From: Myxococcales bacterium
GTDB taxonomy: Bacteria; Myxococcota_A; Polyangia; Polyangiales; JAFGIB01
Length of the DNA: 36,311 bases
Reading direction: 5' to 3'
NCBI GenBank assembly: GCA_028817855.1
Contig: JAPPOT010000152.1
Coordinates: forward strand, 1 to 36,311
Shown: positions 23,446-31,931 of the stretch, in pieces
Layout of the letters: each line of letters begins with the position of its first letter
Numbering within the stretch: position 1 is the stretch's first letter
Program-made: the position numbers and the translations under genes
The notes under the pieces: model-generated
The model's database searches: none
Told to the model about the DNA's origin: nothing
Seen by the model: only the letters and a program-made list of their open reading frames with translations

Positions 23446-24011
23446 TTGCGGAGCGTGCGCGTCCGCCATGCGTCGGCGTCGAGCCGATAGAGCACGTGGC
23501 GTTCGAGCGCGTGGCCACTGGGCAGCGTGGGGTGATCGAACTCGCCTGCGTGGTGCATGCCGAGCTTCTCCATCACGCGCCGTGAGGGATGGTTGCGCAC
23601 GACGGTGAAGGAGACGATCTCGTCGAGCCCCACATCCTCGAAGCCGTGCGCGATCGCGGCCTGTGCCGCCTCGGTCGCATGGCCGCGGTGCCAGTGCGCG
23701 CGGGCGAGGCGCCAGCCGACTTCCACGCAGGGGGTGAAGGCGGCCTCGAAACCCGGCACCGCCAGACCGACGAAGCCGATGAAGGGCGCGTCCTCGCTCT
23801 CGATGGCCCACAGCCCGTAGCCGTGCTCGACGAAGTGGGCCTCGATGCGATCGGCGAAGGCGTCGCTCTGTGCTCGTGTGAGCAGCGCGGGGAAGTGCTC
23901 CATCACCACCGGGTCCGCGTTGAGCGCGGCGAAGGGCTCGCGATCGGACGGGCGCCAGGGGCGCATGTGCAGGCGCGGCGTCTGCAGGCTCGGCAGCTGA
24001 CCGTCCGGCAT
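23418..24011 (-). CDS. GNAT N-acetyltransferase (RimJ/RimL type)
   Basis: A 197-residue protein from the ATG at 24011. A longer frame back to 24137 would overlap dnaE2 and lacks family similarity. It shows L-Q-T-P-R-L-H-M-R-P-W at the start, GYGLWAIES, PFIGFVGL, VEVGWRLARAHWHRGHATEAA (the acetyl-CoA-binding R/H-G-x-G/A region) and SFTVVRNHPSRRVMEKLGM. The family transfers an acetyl group from acetyl-CoA to an N-terminus or small amine; the target is unknown. It is divergent from dnaE2, and the LexA-type box at 24096-24113 lies between the two starts. Confidence 0.85.
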   Translation of the reverse strand: MPDGQLPSLQTPRLHMRPWRPSDREPFAALNADPVVMEHFPALLTRAQSDAFADRIEAHFVEHGYGLWAIESEDAPFIGFVGLAVPGFEAAFTPCVEVGWRLARAHWHRGHATEAAQAAIAHGFEDVGLDEIVSFTVVRNHPSRRVMEKLGMHHAGEFDHPTLPSGHALERHVLYRLDADAWRTRTLRNQGATSSTE

Positions 24012-24095
24012 CCAGGGAGCATGACCCGTCCGCGGGCGGACGGAAAGTCTTCGGATCTCGGTGGCTTGCCAGAAGGCGATCCAGACTGCTCGATA

Positions 24096-24113
24096 ACTGA
24101 TAGAGTGTTCAGT
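24096..24113. promoter_or_regulatory. LexA-type operator (SOS box) of dnaE2
   Basis: The palindrome ACTGA-N8-TCAGT, with the same arms and spacing as 661-678 ahead of imuA. It ends 14 nt before the dnaE2 ATG. The right half reads GTTCAGT, close to the Myxococcus-type box. The -35 and -10 hexamers here are not clear. Confidence 0.74.
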
Positions 24114-24127
24114 CTTTCGGTTTCGCG

Positions 24128-27100
24128 ATGTACGCACCGCTCTGGGTCAAGACCAACTTCAGCTTCCTGGTGGGTGCCAGCCACCCCGAGGAGCTGGTCG
24201 AGCAGGCCCACGCCCTGGGGCTGTCGGCCCTGGCGATCACCGACCTCGATGGCGTGCACGGCATCGTGCGCGCCCACATGCGCGCCAGCGAGCTCGGACT
24301 GAAGCTCCTGATCGGCGCCGAGGTCACCATAACGGAAGCGACGACCCCGCGGGAGAGAGGGGCCCCCGACAGCTTTGCTGGCGGGGACAGAGGGGCGCGT
24401 GACCCTCTCTCGGGCCGGGCGAAGCCCGACGGAAAGATCGTCTTGCTGAGCGTCGACAGGAATGGCTACGGCAACCTCTGCCAGCTGATCTCGCGCGGCC
24501 GGCTGCGAAGCGACAAGGGCAGCTCACGCGTGGAGCTCTCGGAGGTCTGCGAGCTCTGCGACGGGTTGATCGCTTTGTGCACGGAGCCGGCCATGCTCGC
24601 GCCCCTGCGCGAGGCCTTCGGGGATCGGCTCTACGCCCTGATCACGCGCCACCTGCGCGCCGAGGAGGACCCCCACGAGCAGGCCCTGCGCCGTGCCGCC
24701 GAGGAGCTGCGCGTGCTCACGGTGGCCTCGACCGAGGTGCTCTACCACCAGGCTGCGCGCAAGCCCCTGCAGGATGTGCTGGCCTGCATTGCCGCCGGCA
24801 AGATCCTGGGCGAGGCAGGTCGCGTGATCCGGCAGAACGCCGAGCACGACCTCAAGAGCGCGCGCGCCATGCGCGACCTCTTCGCCGACGACGAGCCCTC
24901 CCTACGGCGCTCCATGGAGGTCGCCGAGCGCTGTCGCTTCACCCTCTCGACCCTGCGCTATCGCTATCCCGGCGAGCAGCTGCCCGATGGCAAGAGCGAG
25001 TCCGACTGGCTGCGCGAGCTCACCCTGCAGGGCGCGGCCGAGCGCTTCCCGCGCGGCGTGCCCGACGCGGTGCGCGACCAGATCGAACGGGAGCTGAGCC
25101 TGATCGCCGAGCTCGAGTACGGCGGCTACTTCCTGACGATGTGGGAGATCGTGCAGTTCTGCCGGCGCAATGACATCCTCTGCCAGGGGCGCGGCAGCGC
25201 CGCCAACAGCGCGGTCTGCTTCTGCCTCGGCATCACCGCGATCGACCCGATCAAGCTCGACCTGCTCTTCGAGCGCTTCCTCAGTCGCGAGCGCGCCGAG
25301 CCGCCGGACATCGACCTGGACATCGAGCACGAGCGTCGCGAGGAGGTCATTCAATGGGTCTACGAGCGCTACGGGCGTCGCCACGCGGCGATGGTCGCCA
25401 ACGTCATCCGCTACCGCCTGCGCTCGGCCATGCGCGACGTGGGCAAGGTGCTCGGGCTGCCGCTGACCGCCCTCGATCGCCTCAGTAAGCTGATGGGCGG
25501 TCGCTTCTCGGATCTGGGGCGCGAGGCGCTCGAGTACGCCGGGCTCGATCCGGAGGCGGAGGTGCACCACCACTTCCTCGAGCTGGTCGATGCGATCCAG
25601 GACTTCCCGCGCCACCTCTCGATCCATCCCGGGGGCTTTCTGCTCGGCCACGAGCCGGTCGACACGCTGGTGCCGATCGAGCCCGCCACGATGGAGGACC
25701 GCACGGTGATCCAGTGGGACAAGTACGCGGTCGAGGACCTGGGGTTGTTCAAGGTAGACCTGCTCGGCCTGGGCGCGCTCAGCCAGCTGCATCGCTGCTT
25801 CGATCTCCTGCGACGGCACGAGGGGCGAGAGCTGTCGATGGCGATGATCCACCACGACGACGTGGAGACCTACGACATGATCTCGCGCGGCGACACGGTC
25901 GGGGTCTTCCAGATCGAGTCACGCGCCCAGATGTCGATGCTGCCGCGCCTGAAGCCACGGACCTTCTACGACCTGGTGATCGAGGTGGCGATCGTGCGCC
26001 CCGGTCCGATCCAGGGCGACATGGTGCACCCCTACCTGAAGCGCCGAAACGCCGAGGAGCGTGCGGACTATCCACACCCTGCGCTCGAGCGCGCCCTGGC
26101 CAAGACCCTGGGCGTGCCGATCTTCCAGGAGCAGGTGATGAAAGTGGCGGTGCTGGTGGGTGGCTACACGCCGGGCGAGGCCGATCAGCTGCGCCGCGAC
26201 ATGGCGGCCTGGAAGTCGAGCGGGCGCATCGAGCGCCACCGGGATCGGCTGATCAGTCGGATGATCGACAACGGCATCGAGCCCGACTTCGCAGAGCGCA
26301 TCTTCTCCCAGATCCGCGGCTTCGGTGAGTACGGCTTCCCCGAGAGCCACGCGGCGAGCTTCGCGTTGATCGCCTACGTCACGGCCTGGCTGCGCTGCCA
26401 CCACGCGGCCGCCTTTACCTGCTCGCTGCTCAACGCTCAGCCGATGGGCTTCTACTCGCCCGCCACGCTGGTGGAGGACGCCAAGCGGCGCGGCGTGGAG
26501 GTGCGACCGATCGACGTGCAGCAGAGCACCTGGGATTGCACGCTCGAAGACGCGCGCGGGTCGGGTGGACAGTGGGCGATCCGTATGGGCCTGCGCTACG
26601 TCAAGGGCCTGGGCACGCGCGAGCAGGAGGCCCTCGAGTGGGCGCCGCCGCCCTACCGCACGCTCGAGGACTTCATGGCGCGCACCAAGCTCAAGAAGAC
26701 CGCCTACCTCAAGCTTGCCGAGGCCGGCGCCCTCGATCCATTGCTGCAGCAGTCTCGCGAGCACGGCTCCGTTCGAAGACAAGCTGTGTGGGAAGTGAGG
26801 GAGATCTGGTCGCGGCTCGAGGACGCGCTTCCACTCGGGTCCAATGTGGAGACGGTCGAAGGGCGGCCGCTGTTCCGCAAGCTCGGCGGTGCCCAGGAGG
26901 TCTTCTGGGACTACCGCACCACTCACCACTCTGCGCGCGGCCACCCGATCGCGAGCCTGCGCGACGGGCTCACGCGGCGCGGCATCCCGACCGCGCGCGA
27001 GCTCAACGCCATGCCCGATGGAAGCCGTACACGCTATGTCGGCATGACCATCTGCCGCCAGCGCCCCGGCACCGCCACCGGCGTGACCTTCTACACGCTC

Positions 27101-27304
27101 GAGGACGAGACCGGCTTCGTGAACCTGGTGGTCTGGAGCCAGATCTTCGAGCGCTACTCGGTCATCGCGCGCACGGCGGTGCTGATGGGCGTGCGCGGCA
27201 AGATCCAGTCCGAGTCCGGCGTGATCCACCTGATCGCCGACGAGCTGTGGGAGCCGGACCAGGACTTCGACCCCACCGGCACCACCACCCGCAGCTTCCA
27301 CTAG
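24128..27304 (+). CDS. dnaE2: Error-prone DNA polymerase III alpha subunit, DnaE2
   Basis: A 1058-residue protein, the usual DnaE2 length. It opens with the PHP domain (TNFSFLVGASHPEELVEQAHALGLSALAITDLDGVHG). The polymerase core follows: GRGSAANSAVCFCLGITAIDP near residue 353, and the catalytic motif PDIDLDIEHERREEVIQWVYERYGRRHAAM near 393. Then come GDTVGVFQIESRAQMSMLPRLKPRTFYDLVIEVAIVRPGPIQGDMVHPYL, a helix-hairpin-helix region, and a C-terminal OB fold (VTFYTLEDETGFVNLVVWSQIFERY). It makes the final extension in SOS mutagenesis with ImuA/ImuB. A palindromic, in-frame insertion lies in the PHP domain (residues about 76-95). An SOS box sits just upstream. Confidence 0.95.
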   Translation: MYAPLWVKTNFSFLVGASHPEELVEQAHALGLSALAITDLDGVHGIVRAHMRASELGLKLLIGAEVTITEATTPRERGAPDSFAGGDRGARDPLSGRAKPDGKIVLLSVDRNGYGNLCQLISRGRLRSDKGSSRVELSEVCELCDGLIALCTEPAMLAPLREAFGDRLYALITRHLRAEEDPHEQALRRAAEELRVLTVASTEVLYHQAARKPLQDVLACIAAGKILGEAGRVIRQNAEHDLKSARAMRDLFADDEPSLRRSMEVAERCRFTLSTLRYRYPGEQLPDGKSESDWLRELTLQGAAERFPRGVPDAVRDQIERELSLIAELEYGGYFLTMWEIVQFCRRNDILCQGRGSAANSAVCFCLGITAIDPIKLDLLFERFLSRERAEPPDIDLDIEHERREEVIQWVYERYGRRHAAMVANVIRYRLRSAMRDVGKVLGLPLTALDRLSKLMGGRFSDLGREALEYAGLDPEAEVHHHFLELVDAIQDFPRHLSIHPGGFLLGHEPVDTLVPIEPATMEDRTVIQWDKYAVEDLGLFKVDLLGLGALSQLHRCFDLLRRHEGRELSMAMIHHDDVETYDMISRGDTVGVFQIESRAQMSMLPRLKPRTFYDLVIEVAIVRPGPIQGDMVHPYLKRRNAEERADYPHPALERALAKTLGVPIFQEQVMKVAVLVGGYTPGEADQLRRDMAAWKSSGRIERHRDRLISRMIDNGIEPDFAERIFSQIRGFGEYGFPESHAASFALIAYVTAWLRCHHAAAFTCSLLNAQPMGFYSPATLVEDAKRRGVEVRPIDVQQSTWDCTLEDARGSGGQWAIRMGLRYVKGLGTREQEALEWAPPPYRTLEDFMARTKLKKTAYLKLAEAGALDPLLQQSREHGSVRRQAVWEVREIWSRLEDALPLGSNVETVEGRPLFRKLGGAQEVFWDYRTTHHSARGHPIASLRDGLTRRGIPTARELNAMPDGSRTRYVGMTICRQRPGTATGVTFYTLEDETGFVNLVVWSQIFERYSVIARTAVLMGVRGKIQSESGVIHLIADELWEPDQDFDPTGTTTRSFH
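24353..24411. repeat. In-frame nested inverted repeat inside dnaE2
   Basis: Outer arms GAGAGAGGG (24353-24361) and CCCTCTCTC (24403-24411) enclose a second hairpin (CCCCG-a-CAGC, loop ttt, GCTG-g-CGGGG, about 24363-24385). It codes for a Gly/Arg/Asp-rich stretch where other DnaE2 proteins have a short turn, so it looks like an inserted palindromic unit that stayed in frame. Confidence 0.6.
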
Positions 27305-27472
27305 ACATGTTCCGAGCTGACACGGAATCGTCGAGTTGCGGGCGGCAGGTGGTGCTGCTGGAGGGGGAGCCACCGGGCGGCCTCAGAAGTTGGTGGCGTA
27401 GCCTTCGAGGTTTGAATGAGCGAAGGCTCGTGGTGTGACCCGTCGAGCGTTGGCTCGTCCACTACGGGGGCC

Positions 27473-27829
27473 ATGCGAACCTTGGTCCTCGGCTTGTTGT
27501 TGTTGGTTGCGTGTGCCGAAGGCTTCACGCCCGTGGGCGAGAATGAGGGGGCCTTGACCGGCGCTGCGGGACAGGCGGCCCCCATGCCGGTCGATACGAG
27601 CGCGCCCTTCGGGCCCGCAGACCCGTCGCCCACGCCCACGATGTCGATGCCGGAGGAGCCCGGGATGGAGGCCGATCCGGTCGGGGATGGCAGCGATGCA
27701 GATGGGGTGCCGGAGCAGCCCGCGGCCGACGTGGACTGCAATGATGACGCCTCGGCCTGCGACATGCTGCTCGAGTGCTGCAGGTCGGACGGTACCTGCG
27801 GCACGGGCCTGCCCGGGCTCTGTCTGTAA
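27473..27829 (+). CDS. Small Pro/Asp-rich lipoprotein with Cys-rich end
   Basis: A 118-residue protein. The start at 27473 gives a compact signal MRTLVLGLLLLVAC (lipobox LVAC); a start at 27416 would add 19 polar residues before it. A low-complexity Pro/Met/Asp linker is followed by a Cys-rich end (DCNDDASACDMLLECC, CGTGLPGLCL) that probably forms a small disulfide-knit module. The family is not recognised. The acyl-CoA dehydrogenase starts 41 nt downstream. Confidence 0.65.
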   Translation: MRTLVLGLLLLVACAEGFTPVGENEGALTGAAGQAAPMPVDTSAPFGPADPSPTPTMSMPEEPGMEADPVGDGSDADGVPEQPAADVDCNDDASACDMLLECCRSDGTCGTGLPGLCL

Positions 27830-27870
27830 GAGCTGGAAACAGTCACCGCTGACTGTGGCATCCTGCCGCC

Positions 27871-29019
27871 ATGGAACTGACGGCGGGAATGCGGGCGGTG
27901 CGGGATCAATTCCGGCGCTTCATGACGGAGGAGCTCGAGCCGCGCACGGCCGAGCTGGAGGCGGGTGAGTCGCCCTATCCCCTGATGCGGCGCATGGTCG
28001 AGCAGCTCGGCCTCGGAGACCGGGCTGATGGGCTCGGGGGTGGAGGGGGGAGCCGCGACGCGACAGACAAGGAGTCCGATCCCGAGCTGGCGGAGCTGAT
28101 GGCCTACGCCCAGACGCAGCTCTCGGTGGAGATGTGTCGCGTCAACCCGGGCTACGCCCTGTCCTTCGGCGCGAGCCTCGGGCTGTTCGGCGGCAACGTA
28201 CGCAACAAGGGCACTCCAGAGCAGGTCGCACGCTACGTCCCGCCCGTCCTGCGCGCGGAGAAGATCGGCTGCTGGTGCCTGACCGAGCCCGGCGCTGGCT
28301 CCGACGCCCTGCGCTCGATGAAGTCGACGGCGCGCCTCGACGGCGACAGCTACGTGCTCAACGGCGAGAAGACCTTCATCACCAACGCGCCGCACGCCGA
28401 CTACTTCCTGATCTACGCCAAGGACGACGCGGGCACCGTCCAGGCCTTCATCGCCGAGCGCAGCGCCGACGGGCTCACCACCTCGAAGCCGTTCGCCAAG
28501 ATGGGCATGCGCAGCTCGCCCACCGGCGCGGTGTACATGGATGACCTGCGCGTGCCGCGAGAGAACTTGCTCGGCGGCGGCGTGCGCGACCGCGATCACG
28601 TGCGCAAGTCGCTCGCGAGCGAGCGCATGGGGCTGTCGGTGATGGGCTACGGCATCGCCGAGCGCTGCTTCGAGATCGCGGTGGACTACGCCAAGACCCA
28701 CCACCGCGGCGGCAAGCCGATCGGGGAGTACCAGCTGATCCAGCAGCGCCTCGCCCGCATGTACGTCGCGCTCAGCAACGCGCGCCGCATCGTCTACGGC
28801 CGCGGCGAGACCAGCGTGCTCGACGCCTGCGCGGGCAAGCTCTACGTGGGCGAGGTCGGGACCGCTGTCGCGCTCGATGCGATCCACATCCTGGGCGGCA
28901 ACGGCTACATGGAGGAGTACGTGGTGGAGCGCCTCGCTCGCGACGCCAAGCTGGTCGAGATCGGTGGAGGCACCACGGAGATCCAGATCCTGACCATCGC
29001 CCGCCACATCCTGGAATAG
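27871..29019 (+). CDS. Acyl-CoA dehydrogenase
   Basis: A 382-residue protein with the full family layout: an N-terminal helical domain, the middle signature CWCLTEPGAGSDALRSMKSTARLDGDSYVLNGEKTFITNAPHADYF (FAD/substrate contact), TSKPFAKMGMRSSPTGAVYMDDLRVP, and the C-terminal IHILGGNGYMEEYVVERLARDAKLVEIGGGTTEIQ. It oxidises an acyl-CoA to the 2,3-enoyl-CoA, passing electrons to ETF. A Gly-rich insertion (LGGGGGSRDATDKESDPE) lies near residues 55-72. It differs clearly from the family member at 16879. The chain-length preference cannot be read from the sequence. Confidence 0.9.
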   Translation: MELTAGMRAVRDQFRRFMTEELEPRTAELEAGESPYPLMRRMVEQLGLGDRADGLGGGGGSRDATDKESDPELAELMAYAQTQLSVEMCRVNPGYALSFGASLGLFGGNVRNKGTPEQVARYVPPVLRAEKIGCWCLTEPGAGSDALRSMKSTARLDGDSYVLNGEKTFITNAPHADYFLIYAKDDAGTVQAFIAERSADGLTTSKPFAKMGMRSSPTGAVYMDDLRVPRENLLGGGVRDRDHVRKSLASERMGLSVMGYGIAERCFEIAVDYAKTHHRGGKPIGEYQLIQQRLARMYVALSNARRIVYGRGETSVLDACAGKLYVGEVGTAVALDAIHILGGNGYMEEYVVERLARDAKLVEIGGGTTEIQILTIARHILE

Positions 29020-29021
29020 AA

Positions 29022-29056
29022 CGGCCGCTTCCGATCCGATCGGCCGCTTCCGATCC
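29022..29056. repeat. Short direct repeat after the acyl-CoA dehydrogenase
   Basis: CGGCCGCTTCCGATCC occurs twice (29022-29037 and 29041-29056), separated by GAT, directly after the stop codon. No terminator shape and no T-run follows. Meaning unknown. Confidence 0.7.
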
Positions 29057-29169
29057 CTCCACCGGACAGCTCCTGCCAAAAAGCCGTGCCGGCGCTCGCC
29101 TACTGAGCCGCCCCGTTCACACCTGGACACTGCGGGATGGGGCTGCGGGTCGGTGAAAGGGTGCAGTGC

Positions 29170-30312
29170 ATGTCGTGCAGGGGTTTGTGGGTTCTGGTGA
29201 GCGCGGCGCTGGCCGCCTGTTCGGCTGACAACGGGCCGGTGCGTCCCCCTTCATCGAGCGCCGACGGCGAGTCGCCCGGCGTCGAGGGCGACGGCAGCAG
29301 CAGCACGTCCGATCCCAGCAACGAGATTCCCGGCGGGCGCGTCGCGCAGCCGACCATGCCGCCGCCTGGCGCGGCCGGTAGCGGCGCCATGCCGCGCGAG
29401 ATGGTCGACCCCGACGAGTGCTCGGCGGTCTCGGAGACCGCTGACGTCGAGCTGGGCCCTGCCGACATCGTCTGGGTGATCGATGGCTCCGCCAGCATGC
29501 TCGACGAGATCATGGCGGTGCAGCAGAACATCACGAACTTCGCCAACCAGATCTCGATGGCGGGCATCGATCATCACGTGGTCATGGTCGCCAACGCGGA
29601 CGTCGCCGCGCCCACACCCCTGGGCGCCGATCCGGAGCACTACCGCTTCGTGCTCGCGAACGTGGACTCGCGCAACTCGCTGCAGGTGTTGCTGGACACC
29701 TACTCGCTCTACTCCGACTTCATGCGGCCCGAGGCGCCGCTGCACTTCGTCGTGGTGACGGATGACAACTCCTTCCTTCAGCACGCTCAGTTCAAGGACC
29801 AGATGGAAGCGCTGGCGGGCAAGCCGTTCTTCTTTCACTCGATCGCATCCGAGGACGCGCCCGGACCGTGCATCGGTGCCTGCGGATTGCCGCTCGTGTG
29901 CGGCGCCTTCGCGCCCGGCTTCGAGTACTACGCCCTGTCGGACCTGACCGGTGGGCAGAAGATCTCGATCTGCACGGCGGACTGGAGCCAGGTCTTCGGT
30001 CCCCTGCAGGAGGCGGTCATCGCCTCGGCGCCGCTGCCCTGCGACTACCCGATTCCGCCGCCGCCGACCGGAGAGTCGCTCGATCCGGCGAAGGTCAACA
30101 TGGAGTTCATCGCCACCGACGCGATGGACCCCGCCGTGTTGCCGCGGGCCGAGAGCGAGGCCGACTGCGCCGACAACGCGGCCTGGTTCTACGACGACCC
30201 CGCGGCGCCCACCACGCTCCGCCTGTGCCCCAGCGCCTGCGAGTTGGCCCAGGGCGGTGGCACGGTGAATATCGCCTTTGGGTGCGAGACGGTGCCTCTG
30301 GTGCTCGAGTAG
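29170..30312 (+). CDS. VWA-like lipoprotein
   Basis: A 380-residue protein; the start at 29170 gives a signal ending LAAC (a start at 29137 is possible). A Ser/Gly/Pro linker leads to a von Willebrand A-like fold: DIVWVIDGSASMLDE carries the metal-binding DxSxS, followed by VVMVANADV, a strand LHFVVVTDDNSF, and a Cys-rich late part (CIGACGLPLVC). The C-terminal region has several cysteines (CPSACELAQGG, FGCETV) and may form a separate module. It is a relative of the other VWA lipoprotein (13097) only in overall design. Probable surface protein of unknown partner. Confidence 0.78.
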   Translation: MSCRGLWVLVSAALAACSADNGPVRPPSSSADGESPGVEGDGSSSTSDPSNEIPGGRVAQPTMPPPGAAGSGAMPREMVDPDECSAVSETADVELGPADIVWVIDGSASMLDEIMAVQQNITNFANQISMAGIDHHVVMVANADVAAPTPLGADPEHYRFVLANVDSRNSLQVLLDTYSLYSDFMRPEAPLHFVVVTDDNSFLQHAQFKDQMEALAGKPFFFHSIASEDAPGPCIGACGLPLVCGAFAPGFEYYALSDLTGGQKISICTADWSQVFGPLQEAVIASAPLPCDYPIPPPPTGESLDPAKVNMEFIATDAMDPAVLPRAESEADCADNAAWFYDDPAAPTTLRLCPSACELAQGGGTVNIAFGCETVPLVLE

Positions 30313-30345
30313 CGCTGAGGGCGGGGCGCCCCAAGCCTCGGTGGC

Positions 30346-31800
30346 CTACGCCGTCGGGTACCTACGGGTGCCAAATCGGCGCCGGATCAGCAACGCGACG
30401 CCGACAAGCCACGCGGCAGGTACGATCCCGCGCGCCCGTGCGGGCGTGGCCACGTGGCAGCTTCCGCCGCCGCCGGCGCCAGTGCCGCCGTCTCCGGCGA
30501 CCCCGGCGTCCGAGCTCGCTGCAGGCCCGCTGTCGCCAGAGCTCTCTTCCGAGCCGTCATCCTCGTCGGGCGGGCTACCGTCGCCGTCGCCGCCGCCGTC
30601 GCCGTCACCCGACCCGCCGCCGTCATCGTCGCCGCTGCCGGCCTCGCTCTCGGTGGGGTCGTCTGGCAGTGGCGGCTCGCCGGCCAGCGTTTCGAGCGCC
30701 GAGTCGCCGCCCACGCGCGCCAGGTCCATCGTCGAGAAGCTCGCCAGGTCGTTGGACTCCACGACCTGCCGGTCGAGCACGCCCAGCACCGGGTTGTAGA
30801 ACCAGGCAAGGCGTGCCGCACCGAGCAGGTACTCCAGCACGATCGAGCCATCGCCGTTGCGTGACACGTAGACCTCGCCGCCGGTCACGGGATCTGCGTC
30901 CACCAGCGAAGGTGTGCCCGGCAGCTCCGCGTCGAGCGCGGTCTGCGGCACCCAGAGCGCACCGATCAGTTGGCCCTGGCCGGTGGCCTGCACGCCCTGG
31001 CCCGACGCTACACCGTCGAGCCGCTGGGTGGCGGTCGCGAGGCTCCAGCGCGCGCCGGCCTCGACGATCACCACGTCCACGTCGAGGGCCTGCGTGATGC
31101 TCGCGCCCGCGACCACGGTGGTCTGGGGTCCGCTGAACTGCAGCGCGGCGCCGGGCCTCACCCAGTTGGGTGCCCGTCCGGGCTGCCACGGCAGCGTCAG
31201 GTTGCGCACGCTCAGCAGCTCGAGCTGGGCCGCCGACGGTCCCGAGGAGATGGTGTCGAACACCATGGCGCCGCGATCGCTGTCGAACTCGGTGGCGACG
31301 CGCCCGTTCGCCGTGTCGGTCTGGAAGCGCACCACGTTCACCGGCGTCCCGTCGGAGAGCGCCTTGGACGAGCGCGTGACGGTCAGCGAGTCACTGTTGA
31401 AGCGCTCCGCGCCGACGAGCACGCTGGTGTTGATCCAGAACGCGCCCAGGCCCGGGTAGCCGCGTACGGCGGAGTTGCCGAGCGGAACCACGCCGGCGCC
31501 CACGTCTCCGTAGTTGCTCTGGTAGGCGAGCACGTGACTCGCGTCGCGCGTCAGCACGTCGTACTGGATCACGCCCCCACCCGCCGGCCCGCCGTTGCCT
31601 GTGGCCGCCCCGCTCACGTAGCTCACCCGCACGCCCGGCGCCACGAAGGCCGGGGCCGGGAGCGTGCGCAGCTCGGGGAAGAGCGCCAGCAACGCCTCGT
31701 TGGTGCCGATGTCGGCATCGGACACCTGGGCGGACGTGGGCCTCGATTGTACGGACACCAGGATCGCGAGCAGCGCGAGCGACAGACCGAGCCGGAGCAT
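30346..31800 (-). CDS. MYXO-CTERM surface protein of unknown function
   Basis: A 484-residue protein starting at the ATG at 31800, chosen because it begins a Sec signal (MLRLGLSLALLAILVSVQSRPTSA). The body, about residues 25-365, is a mixed Gly/Val/Thr strand-rich region (VIQYDVLTRDASHVLAYQSNYGD, GALWVPQTALDAELPGTPS) with no family I recognise. A long Asp/Gly/Ser linker (GGGSGDGDGGGDGDG) follows, then the tail GGGGSCHV + hydrophobic helix (PAAWLVGVALL) + IRRRFGTRR, a MYXO-CTERM-type sorting signal. It diverges from the membrane protein gene at 31932. Confidence 0.75.
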   Translation of the reverse strand: MLRLGLSLALLAILVSVQSRPTSAQVSDADIGTNEALLALFPELRTLPAPAFVAPGVRVSYVSGAATGNGGPAGGGVIQYDVLTRDASHVLAYQSNYGDVGAGVVPLGNSAVRGYPGLGAFWINTSVLVGAERFNSDSLTVTRSSKALSDGTPVNVVRFQTDTANGRVATEFDSDRGAMVFDTISSGPSAAQLELLSVRNLTLPWQPGRAPNWVRPGAALQFSGPQTTVVAGASITQALDVDVVIVEAGARWSLATATQRLDGVASGQGVQATGQGQLIGALWVPQTALDAELPGTPSLVDADPVTGGEVYVSRNGDGSIVLEYLLGAARLAWFYNPVLGVLDRQVVESNDLASFSTMDLARVGGDSALETLAGEPPLPDDPTESEAGSGDDDGGGSGDGDGGGDGDGSPPDEDDGSEESSGDSGPAASSDAGVAGDGGTGAGGGGSCHVATPARARGIVPAAWLVGVALLIRRRFGTRRYPTA

Positions 31801-31931
31801 ATCCGGGTCATATCGGTGGCTCGGTTCCCGATCAAGGCCATGGGCGGGCGGCGAGGCTGCCGGCAGGTCCGACGCGTCGCGTGGGCGGACGATAACTCCA
31901 CCGCACCGCGGCGATCGGGCACCATGCCCGG

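Noticed and set aside
24012..24137. N-terminal extension of the GNAT protein
   Set aside because: It would cover the SOS box and overlap the dnaE2 start, and the extra residues do not match the family.
25919..27373. A 484-codon minus-strand frame
   Set aside because: Antisense to dnaE2 throughout, with typical shadow composition.
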